Part shown: positions 33,569 through 41,919 of the stretch, piece after piece | Numbering within the stretch: the stretch's first letter is position 1 | How the letters are laid out: the number at the start of each line of letters is the position of its first letter | Assembly: GCA_902825985.1 (NCBI GenBank) | Contig: CADEDC010000044.1 | Location: forward strand, 5,495-48,049 | DNA: 42,555 nucleotides | From: an uncultured Acidobacteriota bacterium | Lineage (GTDB): Bacteria > Acidobacteriota > Vicinamibacteria > Vicinamibacterales > CAVVIG01 | Reading direction: 5' to 3' | The notes under the pieces: model-generated | Seen by the model: only the letters and a program-made list of their open reading frames with translations | Database searches by the model: none | What the model was told of the DNA's origin: nothing | Translations under genes and position numbers: made by a program

Positions 33569-34810
33569 TTACGCCGCCGTGAGGCGATCCACAAGCGCCG
33601 TGCAGGCTCGCGCGAACCGCGCGATGGCGAGCGGGTCGATGGCGTGCGGGCCGCGATCGCTGAGGTTGTGGAAGAGGGCGTTCCCGCCGATGATCGACGC
33701 GTAGCGCCCACCGCCGCGATGGACCGCCTCCGCTTCGCCGTTTGGGACGCGATCTCGCGGGTTGCGTCGATTGACCGTGAGACCGGCGGCCGCCATCTCG
33801 CGCGTGAGCGCGGCGTCGATCTCGTCATGCGACGCCTGGAGCGTATTGCCCGGGTCGACCGCCGCGCCGATGTTCGCCCCCAGGTGCAGCCATCCGGCGG
33901 CGCGCGGGACGATGCCGGGCCGCATGGTGATGAAGGCATCGATGCCCAGGTGTCCGAGCTCGTGGCCGCTCGACGCCACGAAGAGGACGGAGCGCGGCCG
34001 TGCCGTGGCCCGCAGGGCCCGCATGATCTCGAGCCACACCACCAGGCCGCCGCCGCGTTCGCTCGCACACCCGTACCAGCCGCTGCGCGGCGTCATGACG
34101 ACGAATGGCGGCAGCGCCGGATTCGTTCCGCGAATCTCCGCCACCACGTTCATCGCCGACGCCGGCGTCCGGGCGACCTGCGCGATGAGCCGGGCGCTGA
34201 CGCCGCGCGCGACGGCATCACCCAGCCACCCTTCCTCGGCGCTGTCGACCTGCAGCACCGGCGGACCGAACGGTGCGAGAAACTCGTCGGCGTTGCTCGG
34301 ACACAGCCCCGGCTGGCGGCCGTTCGTCAGCGCGACGATCGCCTTGTGGCGACCGCTCCGGCGTGCCTGGCCGAGCGGTCCAGCGCCGGCCGCATTGGTC
34401 GCTGTCGCCGTGACCGCGATATCGGCGCCGGAGTCTGCGGTGCCGAGACGTCCGCCAATCCCGTCCGGGCCGGTGAAGGCGCCGTCGTAGAGCGGCAGGC
34501 CCGCGATCCGCCGGCCGTCGACGACGAGCACGCAGGTCACCGGGTCGACGCGGTCGACCGGGAACCGCTCTTTCATCGGCGTCAGTCCGGCAGCGGCGAC
34601 CTGGCTCGCCAGCCAGTCGCCGGAGGCCCAGTCCACCGCCGTCGCGGTGCGGTGGTAACCCTGGCTCTCGAACTCGGCGATCAGCCGGGCGGCGCGCCGT
34701 GCGATCTGTTCCGGGCCGCTGCCATGCGCGTCGACAGCGCGGGCGGCGGTGAACGGCGCGGCGGCGCTGGCGAGGCTGAGGGCGAACCATTCGCGGCGGG
34801 TCAGAGTCAT
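33569..34810 (-). CDS. divergent M28-like peptidase family protein, exported
   Basis: 413 residues. The N-terminus TRREWFALSLASAAA has a twin arginine followed by a hydrophobic stretch, suggesting Tat export. The body resembles M28 aminopeptidases with an inserted PA-like region. However, where the family has H-x-D, this protein reads MTPRSGWYGC; the glutamate-bearing motif appears as SGHELGHLG. So the usual zinc ligands are at least partly missing, and activity may be lost or altered. Starts 9 bp after the stop of the AHSA1-like gene and is likely co-transcribed with it. Confidence 0.65.
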   Translation of the reverse strand: MTLTRREWFALSLASAAAPFTAARAVDAHGSGPEQIARRAARLIAEFESQGYHRTATAVDWASGDWLASQVAAAGLTPMKERFPVDRVDPVTCVLVVDGRRIAGLPLYDGAFTGPDGIGGRLGTADSGADIAVTATATNAAGAGPLGQARRSGRHKAIVALTNGRQPGLCPSNADEFLAPFGPPVLQVDSAEEGWLGDAVARGVSARLIAQVARTPASAMNVVAEIRGTNPALPPFVVMTPRSGWYGCASERGGGLVVWLEIMRALRATARPRSVLFVASSGHELGHLGIDAFITMRPGIVPRAAGWLHLGANIGAAVDPGNTLQASHDEIDAALTREMAAAGLTVNRRNPRDRVPNGEAEAVHRGGGRYASIIGGNALFHNLSDRGPHAIDPLAIARFARACTALVDRLTAA

Positions 34811-34819
34811 GGGGTGATC

Positions 34820-35341
34820 CTAGCGCTCCAGCAGGCCTTTCAGCGTCTGCAGCGCGCGCTCCCAGCCGGCGCCGAAAACGGCATAGTAGCGGCGCCAGCG
34901 CGGGCTCTCTTCGAACCCCGTCTGGTGGACGCGCAACAGCGTCAGTTCGCCGTCGACCGGATGTCCGGGGTCGGGCGGGGCCTTGCTGGTGGTGACCTCG
35001 ATCGCCATCGGACCAATCGGGTCGCCGTCCGGCGGCAGCCAGTAGACGTCGGCGAGAAAGAACCCCTCCCCCGCATCGATCTGCACCACCGTGCCACGCA
35101 GCACGCCGCCCAGGCGCCCGAGCACCTCGTCGCGGAAGTCGGTCGCCCGCCACTCCACGACATACGGCCCGAACGGCCGCGCGACCGTTACCGACGCGTG
35201 CGCCTGCCACCAGGCGCCGAGCGCCGCCCGGTCGAAAAAGGCCCGCAGCACTCGCGCCTGCGGCGCCGCGATGACAATCGACACGTCGGTCTTCGAGATG
35301 CGGTTCGCGGCTGGACCGGAGGACGGTATCGATTTGGCCAC
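34820..35341 (-). CDS. AHSA1/SRPBCC-like protein (173 aa)
   Basis: 173 residues with the activator-of-Hsp90 homolog (START-like) pattern: an N-terminal strand SIVIAAPQARVLRAFFD, a WWQAH tryptophan pair typical of the family, EVTTSKAPPDP and a long C-terminal helix GWERALQTLKGLL. Probably a cytosolic ligand-binding or stress protein. It lies 7 bp after the amidohydrolase gene on the same strand. Confidence 0.78.
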   Translation of the reverse strand: MAKSIPSSGPAANRISKTDVSIVIAAPQARVLRAFFDRAALGAWWQAHASVTVARPFGPYVVEWRATDFRDEVLGRLGGVLRGTVVQIDAGEGFFLADVYWLPPDGDPIGPMAIEVTTSKAPPDPGHPVDGELTLLRVHQTGFEESPRWRRYYAVFGAGWERALQTLKGLLER

Positions 35342-35348
35342 GAGACCT

Positions 35349-36944
35349 CTAGGGCTGGGTGGTGGAGCGAGACCGCTGTCGCGCGGCGGACACCATGTCC
35401 TTCACCTCGAGCAGCAGCGTCGGCACGTGGTACGGGATGCCGTCCTTGATCGTCCATTCGATGCCGCCGCCGTGCACGGTCGCCACCGTGTCGGTGGGTG
35501 CGACGGTCGTGTAGTTCGAGACGACGCGGCCGTTGACGGTCATGAGATCGGTGCCGCCCGGATTGAGCAGCTTGAGGTTCTCGAGCGGGTTGCCGTTCAC
35601 GACGAGCAGGTCGGCGATGTAGCCTTCGCGAACCTTTCCGAGCCGGTCGCCGAGGCCGAGCAGCGTCGCGCCGTTCCACGTTGCGTGCTCGAGCACTTCG
35701 ATCGGTTCGAATCCGGCTTCCTCCTGCAGCTCGAGCTCGCGCGCGATGCCGAAGCCGTACACGGAGTAGAGATAGCCGGCGTCGTCGCCGGTCGTGACGA
35801 GACCGCCCTTGTGACCGAAATCGCGCAACGCGTCCATCCACAGCCGGAACTGCTGCTTCCAGCGCGCTTCCTGCGTACTCGTCCAGCCGAGGAAGAACGA
35901 GCCATGGTTGTCGAGCGACGGCCGGAAGAACGCGTCGAGCGCCGGGTGCAGGTAGTCGCGGAACCAGGGCACGGTACGGGCACGCTGGACGTCGCGGGCC
36001 GCGTCGTAGATCGACAGGGTCGGCGTCCACGCCACCTTTCGCTCGACCATCGCGTCTATCACTCTGGTGAGCCTGACCGGGTCGGCCTGCGCCCACAACT
36101 CGCCGGCGTGACCGAATCGGTGGATCTCGTTGTTGAAGTTGATCGCCGGACGGTAGCGCTGGGCGCCGATCAGGGCCGCATCGGCGATGCCATAGAAGTG
36201 TTCGATCGAGGTGACGCCGAGGTCGATGTAGTCGGTGGCGGTCGTCTCCTCGGTGCCGATGTGGGCGGCCGTCCGCAGACCGAGCCGATGCGCTTCATCG
36301 AGGGTCGCCTCGAGCTGGTCGCGGTCCATCGCGATGATCTTCAGCCCGTCGGCGCCCTGGCGGGCGATGTTGCGGATCCAGGCGCGAATCTCTTCCGGGC
36401 GGCCGGTGTCCCCCTTGCTGACAACCGGATACACCAGGATGCGCGGTGAGATGGCCGTGTGATCGTTGGCTTCGGCCTGCCAGCGTTTGGAGGTGTCGAA
36501 GTCGCCGCCCACTTCACGCGTGGTGGTGACACCCGCGGCGAGGTAGAGGTTCCGTTCGTACTGCACCGGCTGCGGCAGCCCGGCCTGCCGGTTCTCGTGC
36601 CAGTGCATGTGGGTGTTGACGATGCCCGGCATCACGTACTTGCCGGTGCCGTCGATGACGCCGTCGGCCGTGCCGGCGCCGGCCCAGCTGCCGGTCGGGC
36701 CGATATAAGAGATGACGCCGTTCTCGACGACAATGTCCATGGGCCCTGCCGGCGGCCGGGCACTGCCGTAGATGACGGTCACGTTGCGCAACGTCAGGCG
36801 ACGTGATGTTCGGTTGTGCAGCGACGGTACTGCCGATCCCGGGGCGCCTTGAGCCGTCACCGGGGGACCGCTGGTCAGCCCGATGAGGACCGTCGCGGCC
36901 ACGGCGAGCAGGACGGCGAGGGTGAGGGGGCGGCGGGTGAACAT
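35349..36944 (-). CDS. secreted amidohydrolase
   Basis: 531 residues from the ATG at 36944; the longer frame upstream adds an Arg/Thr-rich stretch that looks non-coding. An N-terminal signal peptide (about 6-30, ending PPVTAQG) precedes an amidohydrolase barrel: HxH in TMHWHEN (about 117-121), a lysine in DGLKIIAMDR, HIGTEE and EHFYG histidines, and the terminal Asp in TTGDDAGY. The layout resembles imidazolonepropionase/prolidase-type enzymes. Substrate unknown, likely a cyclic amide or dipeptide in the periplasm. Confidence 0.85.
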   Translation of the reverse strand: MFTRRPLTLAVLLAVAATVLIGLTSGPPVTAQGAPGSAVPSLHNRTSRRLTLRNVTVIYGSARPPAGPMDIVVENGVISYIGPTGSWAGAGTADGVIDGTGKYVMPGIVNTHMHWHENRQAGLPQPVQYERNLYLAAGVTTTREVGGDFDTSKRWQAEANDHTAISPRILVYPVVSKGDTGRPEEIRAWIRNIARQGADGLKIIAMDRDQLEATLDEAHRLGLRTAAHIGTEETTATDYIDLGVTSIEHFYGIADAALIGAQRYRPAINFNNEIHRFGHAGELWAQADPVRLTRVIDAMVERKVAWTPTLSIYDAARDVQRARTVPWFRDYLHPALDAFFRPSLDNHGSFFLGWTSTQEARWKQQFRLWMDALRDFGHKGGLVTTGDDAGYLYSVYGFGIARELELQEEAGFEPIEVLEHATWNGATLLGLGDRLGKVREGYIADLLVVNGNPLENLKLLNPGGTDLMTVNGRVVSNYTTVAPTDTVATVHGGGIEWTIKDGIPYHVPTLLLEVKDMVSAARQRSRSTTQP

Positions 36945-37190
36945 AATGGTGACCGGTGGTTCTGGTTCTCGTACCCGTGCGCTCAGGTGCCCGGCGTCGG
37001 CTACCCGGGTGGTGCGTGGTGCCCGCCGATGCGTGGTATTGCCGGGCGACGCGACCGTTGCCGAGCGCCCGGCCCCAGCCATCGCGGGGCGAGCCGGCCG
37101 TCACGAGACACGGCACCCGGAACCGAGCGCCGATTGCCGAAGCATCCGAAAATTGCCCCGATCATAACCTGAGCGAGCCCGAGAGAGCCT
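36945..37190. other. divergent intergenic region (amidohydrolase/LOG)
   Basis: 246 bp between divergent genes. A CATAAC hexamer (37163-37168) on the plus strand could be a -10 for the LOG gene, with an AGAGAG ribosome binding site near 37181-37187. No strong -35 or structure was seen. Confidence 0.35.
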
Positions 37191-38054
37191 ATGTCCCACC
37201 AGCCGCTGGCCTATCTGTTTCCGGAGTTCCTGGAAAGCAACGAAGCGCGACCGATCCGCATCCTGGCCGAGTATCTCGAGCCGCTGCGGCGCTTCAAGGA
37301 TCAGAAGATCCAGGACACCGTCGTCTTCTTCGGATCGGCGCGGGTGGACAGTCGCGAGCGCGCCGAACGGGCGTTGCAGACCTTGCGGGCGCGCGGCGTC
37401 CACGACGCTGACGACCACTACCAGGCAGAGCTGAAGAAGACGCGCAAGGCGGTCGAGTGGGCGCGCTACTACGAGGACGCGCGCGAGCTGTCGCGCCAGC
37501 TCACGGCGTGGAGCCGCACCCTGCCCGGCGAACATCACCGCTTCGTCGTGACGTCGGGCGGCGGACCCGGCATCATGGAAGCCGCCAACCGCGGCGCCCG
37601 CGAAGCCGGGGGGAAGACGGTCGGCCTGAACATCCGGCTGCCGTTCGAGCAGGGCGCCAATCCGTACATCACCGACGGCCTGCACTTCGAGTTCCACTAC
37701 TTCTTCATGCGCAAGTTCTGGTTCGCCTACCTCGCGAAGTCGCTCGTGATCTTTCCTGGCGGCTTCGGCACGCTGGACGAATTCTTCGAAATCCTCACGC
37801 TGGCGCAGACCGACAAGCTGTCGAAGAAGATCCAGGTCATCCTCTACGGCCGGGAGTACTGGCAGCAGGTGTTGAACCTGGAGCCGATGGTGGAGTGGGG
37901 TGCGATATCCGAGAAGGATCTCGAACTGCTCAACTACGCGGACACGCCGACGGAGGCGTTCGACTACCTGAAAGACCACCTCATCGCCCACCATCTCGAA
38001 CCGGCGAGCGAGCAGGAAGCCGCAGCCCCCGGCATCGCGCGAACCCGCGGCTGA
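37191..38054 (+). CDS. LOG family protein (cytokinin riboside phosphorylase-like)
   Basis: 287 residues. Contains VFFGSAR near residue 45, GGGPGIMEAANRGA (about 124-137) and PGGFGTLDEFFE (about 188-199), the PGGxGTxxE signature of LOG phosphoribohydrolases. Longer than plant-type LOG (about 200 residues) because of an N-terminal extension. Known activity is release of free base from nucleoside monophosphates; in bacteria a nucleotide-salvage role is common. AGAG site before the ATG. Confidence 0.85.
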   Translation: MSHQPLAYLFPEFLESNEARPIRILAEYLEPLRRFKDQKIQDTVVFFGSARVDSRERAERALQTLRARGVHDADDHYQAELKKTRKAVEWARYYEDARELSRQLTAWSRTLPGEHHRFVVTSGGGPGIMEAANRGAREAGGKTVGLNIRLPFEQGANPYITDGLHFEFHYFFMRKFWFAYLAKSLVIFPGGFGTLDEFFEILTLAQTDKLSKKIQVILYGREYWQQVLNLEPMVEWGAISEKDLELLNYADTPTEAFDYLKDHLIAHHLEPASEQEAAAPGIARTRG

Positions 38055-38072
38055 GCCGGCGCGCGGCGGCGA

Positions 38073-38549
38073 TCAGACCGGCTTGTTGGCGTTCCGTGCG
38101 ATCCGGATCTGCTGGGCGTGCGCATGCGCGTGCGCCGCGTAGATTTCGAGCCAGCGCGCAATCGTGTACGGGCCGATGTCGCTGTGCGTGCCCTCGCGCA
38201 GCCATTCGGTCTCGGTCAGCCGTTCCAGAATCGCCGCCGAGGCCGCACGCGCCGCTCGAAATGCGTCCAGCGACGGTTCAATCGGCCGATCGTAGTGCAG
38301 CCGGGCGGCAAACGCCTCCTGATCGTAGCCGACGATGTGTGGATTCGGCGTCGCCACGAGCAGCCGCAACCGAACGGCGCCGGTCATCTCGCTGTCAGCC
38401 AGGTGATGCACGATCTCACGCGCCGACCACTTGCCGGCAGCCGGCCTCGCATCCAACTCGGCCTCCGTGGCGCCGCTCAGTGCTTCGGCCACCACACGAT
38501 AGCCCTCTTTGTATTGTTCGATCAGCTGCTGCCGCGTCTGGATGTCCAT
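38073..38549 (-). CDS. DinB-like metal-dependent protein
   Basis: 158 residues, a four-helix bundle of the DinB/YfiT type: AREIVHHLADSE (metal His at about 57) and HAHAHAQQI (about 145-150) supply the His ligands. Start ATG 38549 is preferred over the longer frame. The known family includes bacillithiol-dependent and other thiol transferases; the specific role here is unknown. Convergent with the LOG gene at 18 bp. Confidence 0.8.
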   Translation of the reverse strand: MDIQTRQQLIEQYKEGYRVVAEALSGATEAELDARPAAGKWSAREIVHHLADSEMTGAVRLRLLVATPNPHIVGYDQEAFAARLHYDRPIEPSLDAFRAARAASAAILERLTETEWLREGTHSDIGPYTIARWLEIYAAHAHAHAQQIRIARNANKPV

Positions 38550-38706
38550 GGTCGAGCCGTTCTGCCGCTGTCCTCGGCTGTTCTCCGAATGGTCGGAAGC
38601 CTGATGGTCCGGTTCCCACGCGCCAGCACAGAGCATGCCCGTCGGCCAGCCCCCAGTGCTCCGCAGCACCCGCCGATGGGCGAGACCGAGGCGGGCGGCA
38701 GGCCGC

Positions 38707-39879
38707 TCAGTACATCAGATAGCGTCGACGAATGGCATCGAACGCTGCCACGCCGGACTCCCACGAGCGGCCGATGTCGGCGACCGGTACGCCGGCTTCG
38801 ATTTGTTGGCGCAGCTCGGACGAGCCCGCGAGAATGTCGAAGGGCAGCTTGATGGCTTCGTATTCGTACGGCGGTTGCCGCCAGCTGAACTGCGGATCGG
38901 ACGCGTGGAACGCGGCGGTCACGGCGACGCCGGCAAGCACCGGCCGAAAGCGCTCACGATCGCGCACGTGGATCTGGCAGCCGCCACACGTCTGCTTCGC
39001 GTGCTTGTGAAACGTCGGCTCGAAAATCGCCGGCCGGAAGAAGACGCCATCGAGGTCGAGCCGGTTCAGGCCGTCGGCGAACGTCTCTGGACCCACCCCC
39101 GGTGCCCCGACCAGCTCGAACGGTCTGGTCGTGCCCCGCCCCTCGGAGACGCTCGTGCCCTCGAACAGCACGGTCCCGGGATATACCACGGCGCTCTCCA
39201 GCGTCGGCAGGTTCGGCGACGGCAGCACCCACGGCACCTCCGTCTCGTCATGGAACATCGTCCGTTCCCAGCCGGCCATCGCCACGACCTCGAGGTCGGC
39301 GCCGATACCGAAGTGCTCGTTGAACAACCGCGCGATCTCGCCGATCGTCATCCCGTGACGCATCGGAATCGGATACATGCCGACGAACGACTCGTACCCG
39401 GCCATCAGCATCGGGCCCTCGACAGCGGCACCGCCGATCGGATTCGGCCGATCGCAGACGATGACCTTCACACCGTGCCGCCGGCCGGCGATCAGGCAGT
39501 TCGCCATCGTGTAGATGTAGGTGTAGATGCGCGTGCCGACATCCTGGAGATCGACGACCAGGACGTCCACGTCGCGCAGCATCTCGGCGGTCGGCTGCCG
39601 CGTCTCGCTGTAGAGCGAGTAGACCGGCACGCGCCGACGATCGTCGTGCGCATGGTCGGTTTCGATCATGTTCTCCTGCACGTCGGAGCGGAACCCGTGC
39701 TGCGGTCCGAAGATCGCCGCCAGCGTCATGCCGTGCGCTCCGCCCTGCCTCGCCGCGATGCGGTCGACGATGTGGGCGTAGCCGTTGTCGAGCGACGCCG
39801 GGTTGGAGACGATGCCGACCCGCTTGCCATTGAGGAGCGGCGACTCGAGGAGCCGCTCGGATCCAAGCTGCACGCGCAT
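38707..39879 (-). CDS. namZ: NamZ-type exo-beta-N-acetylmuramidase (DUF1343)
   Basis: 390 residues of PF07075. Conserved blocks: GKRVGIVSNPASLD near the start, IFGPQHGFRSDVQE, DLQDVGTRIYTYIYTM, RPNPIGG, EGRGTTRPFE and CGGCQIHV. Members include NamZ, which removes terminal N-acetylmuramic acid from peptidoglycan fragments. No clear signal peptide from the chosen ATG at 39879; it may act in the cytoplasm or use another export route. A perfect TATAAT on the minus strand lies 7 bp upstream, implying a leaderless transcript. Confidence 0.85.
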   Translation of the reverse strand: MRVQLGSERLLESPLLNGKRVGIVSNPASLDNGYAHIVDRIAARQGGAHGMTLAAIFGPQHGFRSDVQENMIETDHAHDDRRRVPVYSLYSETRQPTAEMLRDVDVLVVDLQDVGTRIYTYIYTMANCLIAGRRHGVKVIVCDRPNPIGGAAVEGPMLMAGYESFVGMYPIPMRHGMTIGEIARLFNEHFGIGADLEVVAMAGWERTMFHDETEVPWVLPSPNLPTLESAVVYPGTVLFEGTSVSEGRGTTRPFELVGAPGVGPETFADGLNRLDLDGVFFRPAIFEPTFHKHAKQTCGGCQIHVRDRERFRPVLAGVAVTAAFHASDPQFSWRQPPYEYEAIKLPFDILAGSSELRQQIEAGVPVADIGRSWESGVAAFDAIRRRYLMY

Positions 39880-39886
39880 GACGGCG

Positions 39887-39894
39887 ATTATAGT
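39887..39894. promoter_or_regulatory. overlapping divergent -10 elements (namZ/TolB-like)
   Basis: In the 24-bp gap, ATTATAGT reads TATAGT on the plus strand (39889-39894; 9 bp before ATG) and TATAAT on the minus strand (39892-39887; 7 bp before ATG). The two promoters overlap and would exclude each other. No good -35 boxes. Confidence 0.5.
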
Positions 39895-39903
39895 GGGTGG
39901 CTG

Positions 39904-40887
39904 ATGGCGACGCGCGTTCCCACCGCCGGGCTCGTCCTGCTGACGATGCTGGCGATCTCCGTCACGACCGCGGTATGGCACCTCCGGCCTCTCTCCGGCG
40001 GGACGGCCGCGGCGGGTGGTGGCGACCGCGACGTCGATCGCGAGTTTGCCGACCCAGCGGCCCGCCGGCGGCTGGCCTGGATCGACCGTGCCGGACGGCA
40101 GACCCCGATCGACGCGCCGCCGCGTGGCTATGTCTACCCGCGGCTGTCACCGGACGGCCGCCAGGTTGCGGTGGACATCAGAGACGACCAGCATGGTCTG
40201 TGGATCTGGGACGTCGCCGGCGCCGTGCTGTTGCCGCTCTCGATCGGTCGCGCCAGCGACATCGCGCCGGTCTGGAGCCGCTCGGGCGGCTGGTTGCTCT
40301 TCGCGCGCGGCCGTGGCGTCTCCCCCGGCCTCTTTCGTCTCGTCGTCGGGAGCCATCGTCGCGGGACCGGAGACACCGCCGGCGGCGGCGAGCGGCTGCC
40401 GGGCGGGTCGAACAGCCTCCTCATGCCGTCATCGCTCGCGCCGGACGACCGCCACGTCATCGTCACGGCCAGCGTCGCCAGCGGCTTCGACATCCTCGCG
40501 ATCGACCTGGCGGATCGTGGCACGCCGATGCCGCTGGTCACCGGAGCGGCTGATGACCTCAACGGCGAGCTGTCGCCCGATGGGCGCTGGCTGGCGTACC
40601 AGTCGCGCCGCTCCGGACAGTTCGAGATCTGGGTGAAGCGCTGGGGCAGCGACGGCCCCGGCCAGCCGGTGACGTCGACCGGCGGAACGCGTCCGGTGTG
40701 GACGCGCGGCGGACGGGAGATCGTCTATCTGACACACGACGGCGACATGATGGCGCTGGCGTTCTCCGACCTGCCGGTCGGCATCCCGCAGCGCCTGTTC
40801 AAGGCCGACATCTATCGCGACCTCGTCGGCCGGACCTTCGACGTCACGCCTGGCGGCGAGCGGTTTCTCGTCGTCGTCGGACTCTAG
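39904..40887 (+). CDS. TolB-like beta-propeller protein, membrane-anchored
   Basis: 327 residues. An N-terminal hydrophobic helix (about 7-25) serves as a signal anchor. The rest has PD40/TolB-type repeats, for example YPRLSPDGRQVAV, DIAPVWSRSGGWLLFA, NGELSPDGRWLAYQS and GTRPVWTRGGREIVYL, consistent with a six-bladed propeller. Such domains often end serine/threonine kinases in Acidobacteriota; here it stands alone. Probably periplasmic, binding or sensing a partner protein. Confidence 0.75.
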   Translation: MATRVPTAGLVLLTMLAISVTTAVWHLRPLSGGTAAAGGGDRDVDREFADPAARRRLAWIDRAGRQTPIDAPPRGYVYPRLSPDGRQVAVDIRDDQHGLWIWDVAGAVLLPLSIGRASDIAPVWSRSGGWLLFARGRGVSPGLFRLVVGSHRRGTGDTAGGGERLPGGSNSLLMPSSLAPDDRHVIVTASVASGFDILAIDLADRGTPMPLVTGAADDLNGELSPDGRWLAYQSRRSGQFEIWVKRWGSDGPGQPVTSTGGTRPVWTRGGREIVYLTHDGDMMALAFSDLPVGIPQRLFKADIYRDLVGRTFDVTPGGERFLVVVGL

Positions 40888-41244
40888 CGGACAGAGCGGG
40901 GCGGAGCCGATCCGGCGGGCGCTCACGGCCGGGCTGGGCGGCCGCTTCCCCGAAAACCCGTGATCTGCGGCTTGCGGTTGTGTCGGGCCATTGGTAGACT
41001 ACGCGCCTGTTGGTGGCCAGCCCCGCCTGCTTCGCCCTGTGCAGAGAGTGCAGTGAGCCCAGAGAGCCGATCGAGCCTCGGTGCCGACTCGTTCCCTCCT
41101 CCTCGCCTCCGCTGAGCCGACGAGCAACCACCGCGTCCAGGGCGTGGGAGCCTGGATACGCGCCGGGGACGTAGGACACCCGGTACCGTCGTTAGCGTCC
41201 TGCATCGGCTGCCCAGCGGTTCGGTGCATTGTGAAGGAGCGAGT
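40888..41244 (+). promoter_or_regulatory. promoter and long 5' leader of the RRM gene
   Basis: 357 bp without a gene. TTGCGG (40972-40977), 17 bp, TAGACT (40995-41000) is a moderate promoter. It would give a leader of about 240 nt, long for this genome, ending in AAGGAG (41234-41239) 5 nt before the ATG. Weak dyads occur (for example CCAGG...CCTGG near 41139-41157; GGACG...CGTCC near 41168-41202). Such leaders are known for cold-shock genes; control by RNA structure is an inference. Confidence 0.4.
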
Positions 41245-41580
41245 ATGGGTCGAAGGCTTTACGTCGGGAATCTTCCCTACACCACGGGCGAAACGGAGCT
41301 GCAGGAGCTTTTCAGCCGTGCCGGTAACGTCGAATCGGTGCGGGTGATGCGCGATGCCGCAACCGGACGTGCGCGCGGCTTCGCGTTCGTCGAGATGTCG
41401 ACGGACGAGGAAGCGCAGAAGGCGGCCACCGAATTCAATCAGTACCAGATGGGTGGCCGTAGCCTGACGGTCAACGAGGCCCGGCCCAAGCCGGAAGGCG
41501 GCTTCGGCGGCGGCGGCGGTGGTGGTGGCTTCGGCGGTAATCGTGGAGGCGGTGGCGGACGTCGCGAGCCCCGGTGGTAG
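41245..41580 (+). CDS. RRM RNA-binding protein with glycine-rich tail
   Basis: 111 residues. A single RRM with RNP2 LYVGNLPY (residues 4-11) and RNP1 RGFAFVEM (about 45-52), then a Gly/Arg-rich tail (about 85-111) resembling RGG boxes. Similar proteins in cyanobacteria and other bacteria are cold-induced RNA chaperones. Start ATG 41245 has a strong AAGGAG. Two bases after its stop the next gene begins, so the pair is coupled. Confidence 0.92.
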   Translation: MGRRLYVGNLPYTTGETELQELFSRAGNVESVRVMRDAATGRARGFAFVEMSTDEEAQKAATEFNQYQMGGRSLTVNEARPKPEGGFGGGGGGGGFGGNRGGGGGRREPRW

Positions 41581-41582
41581 CG

Positions 41583-41849
41583 ATGAAAGCATGGGCCAAG
41601 GGTGACCGCGTCGTGCAGCCGACCTACGGGTCGGGCACGCTCGTGGAAGTGAACGAGCACCACACGGTGATCGAATTCGACGAGCACGGCCGCAAGACGT
41701 TTGCCACTCGCTTGGTGACGCTCCAGGCGACCAGCGAGCCGGCTCCCGCCAAGGCACCGCGCAAGCGGGCGACCAAGGCGAAGCCGAAGGCAGAGAAGGC
41801 AGAGAAGGCCGCCAAGAAGGCCGCCGCCGACGTGGAAGACGACGACTGA
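41583..41849 (+). CDS. SH3/Tudor-like protein with Lys/Ala tail (88 aa)
   Basis: 88 residues. Residues 1-47 (KGDRVVQPTYGSGTLVEVNE, IEFDEHGRKTF) look like the small Tudor/SH3-like domain found at the C-terminus of UvrD/PcrA helicases and in CarD-like proteins, which contact nucleic acid or RNA polymerase. Residues 50-82 are Lys/Ala/Pro-rich like histone H1 tails, ending in an acidic DVEDDD. A nucleic-acid-binding role alongside the RRM protein is likely. Coupled by a 2-bp gap. Confidence 0.72.
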   Translation: MKAWAKGDRVVQPTYGSGTLVEVNEHHTVIEFDEHGRKTFATRLVTLQATSEPAPAKAPRKRATKAKPKAEKAEKAAKKAAADVEDDD

Positions 41850-41851
41850 GC

Positions 41852-41873
41852 CATCGGGAACCAGTTCCCGATG
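41852..41873 (+). terminator. hairpin after the RRM operon
   Basis: CATCGGGAAC (41852-41861) and GTTCCCGATG (41864-41873) form a perfect 10-bp inverted repeat with a 2-nt centre, starting 2 bp after the TGA. No T-tract follows, so it works together with the next hairpin or protects the mRNA 3' end. Confidence 0.5.
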
Positions 41874-41884
41874 TCACGCCCGAC

Positions 41885-41919
41885 AATGAGAGGCGGTCCG
41901 GTTGCGGCCGCCTCTTATT
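41885..41919. terminator. bidirectional terminator overlapping the methyltransferase stop
   Basis: The arms 41885-41896 and 41908-41919 (AATGAGAGGCGG and CCGCCTCTTATT) pair over 12 positions with one G-U, loop 11 nt. The A/T-rich outer ends give short U-rich 3' sides in both directions. It overlaps the TAA of the minus-strand gene (41915-41917). Confidence 0.65.

Noticed and set aside
33407-35449. 680-residue open frame on the plus strand
   Set aside because: It lies antisense to the M28-like and AHSA1-like genes, has Arg/Ala/Gly-rich shadow composition and no motif.
41509-41560. Glycine codon repeat as a DNA repeat element
   Set aside because: It is the in-frame glycine-rich tail of the RRM protein, which explains the low complexity.
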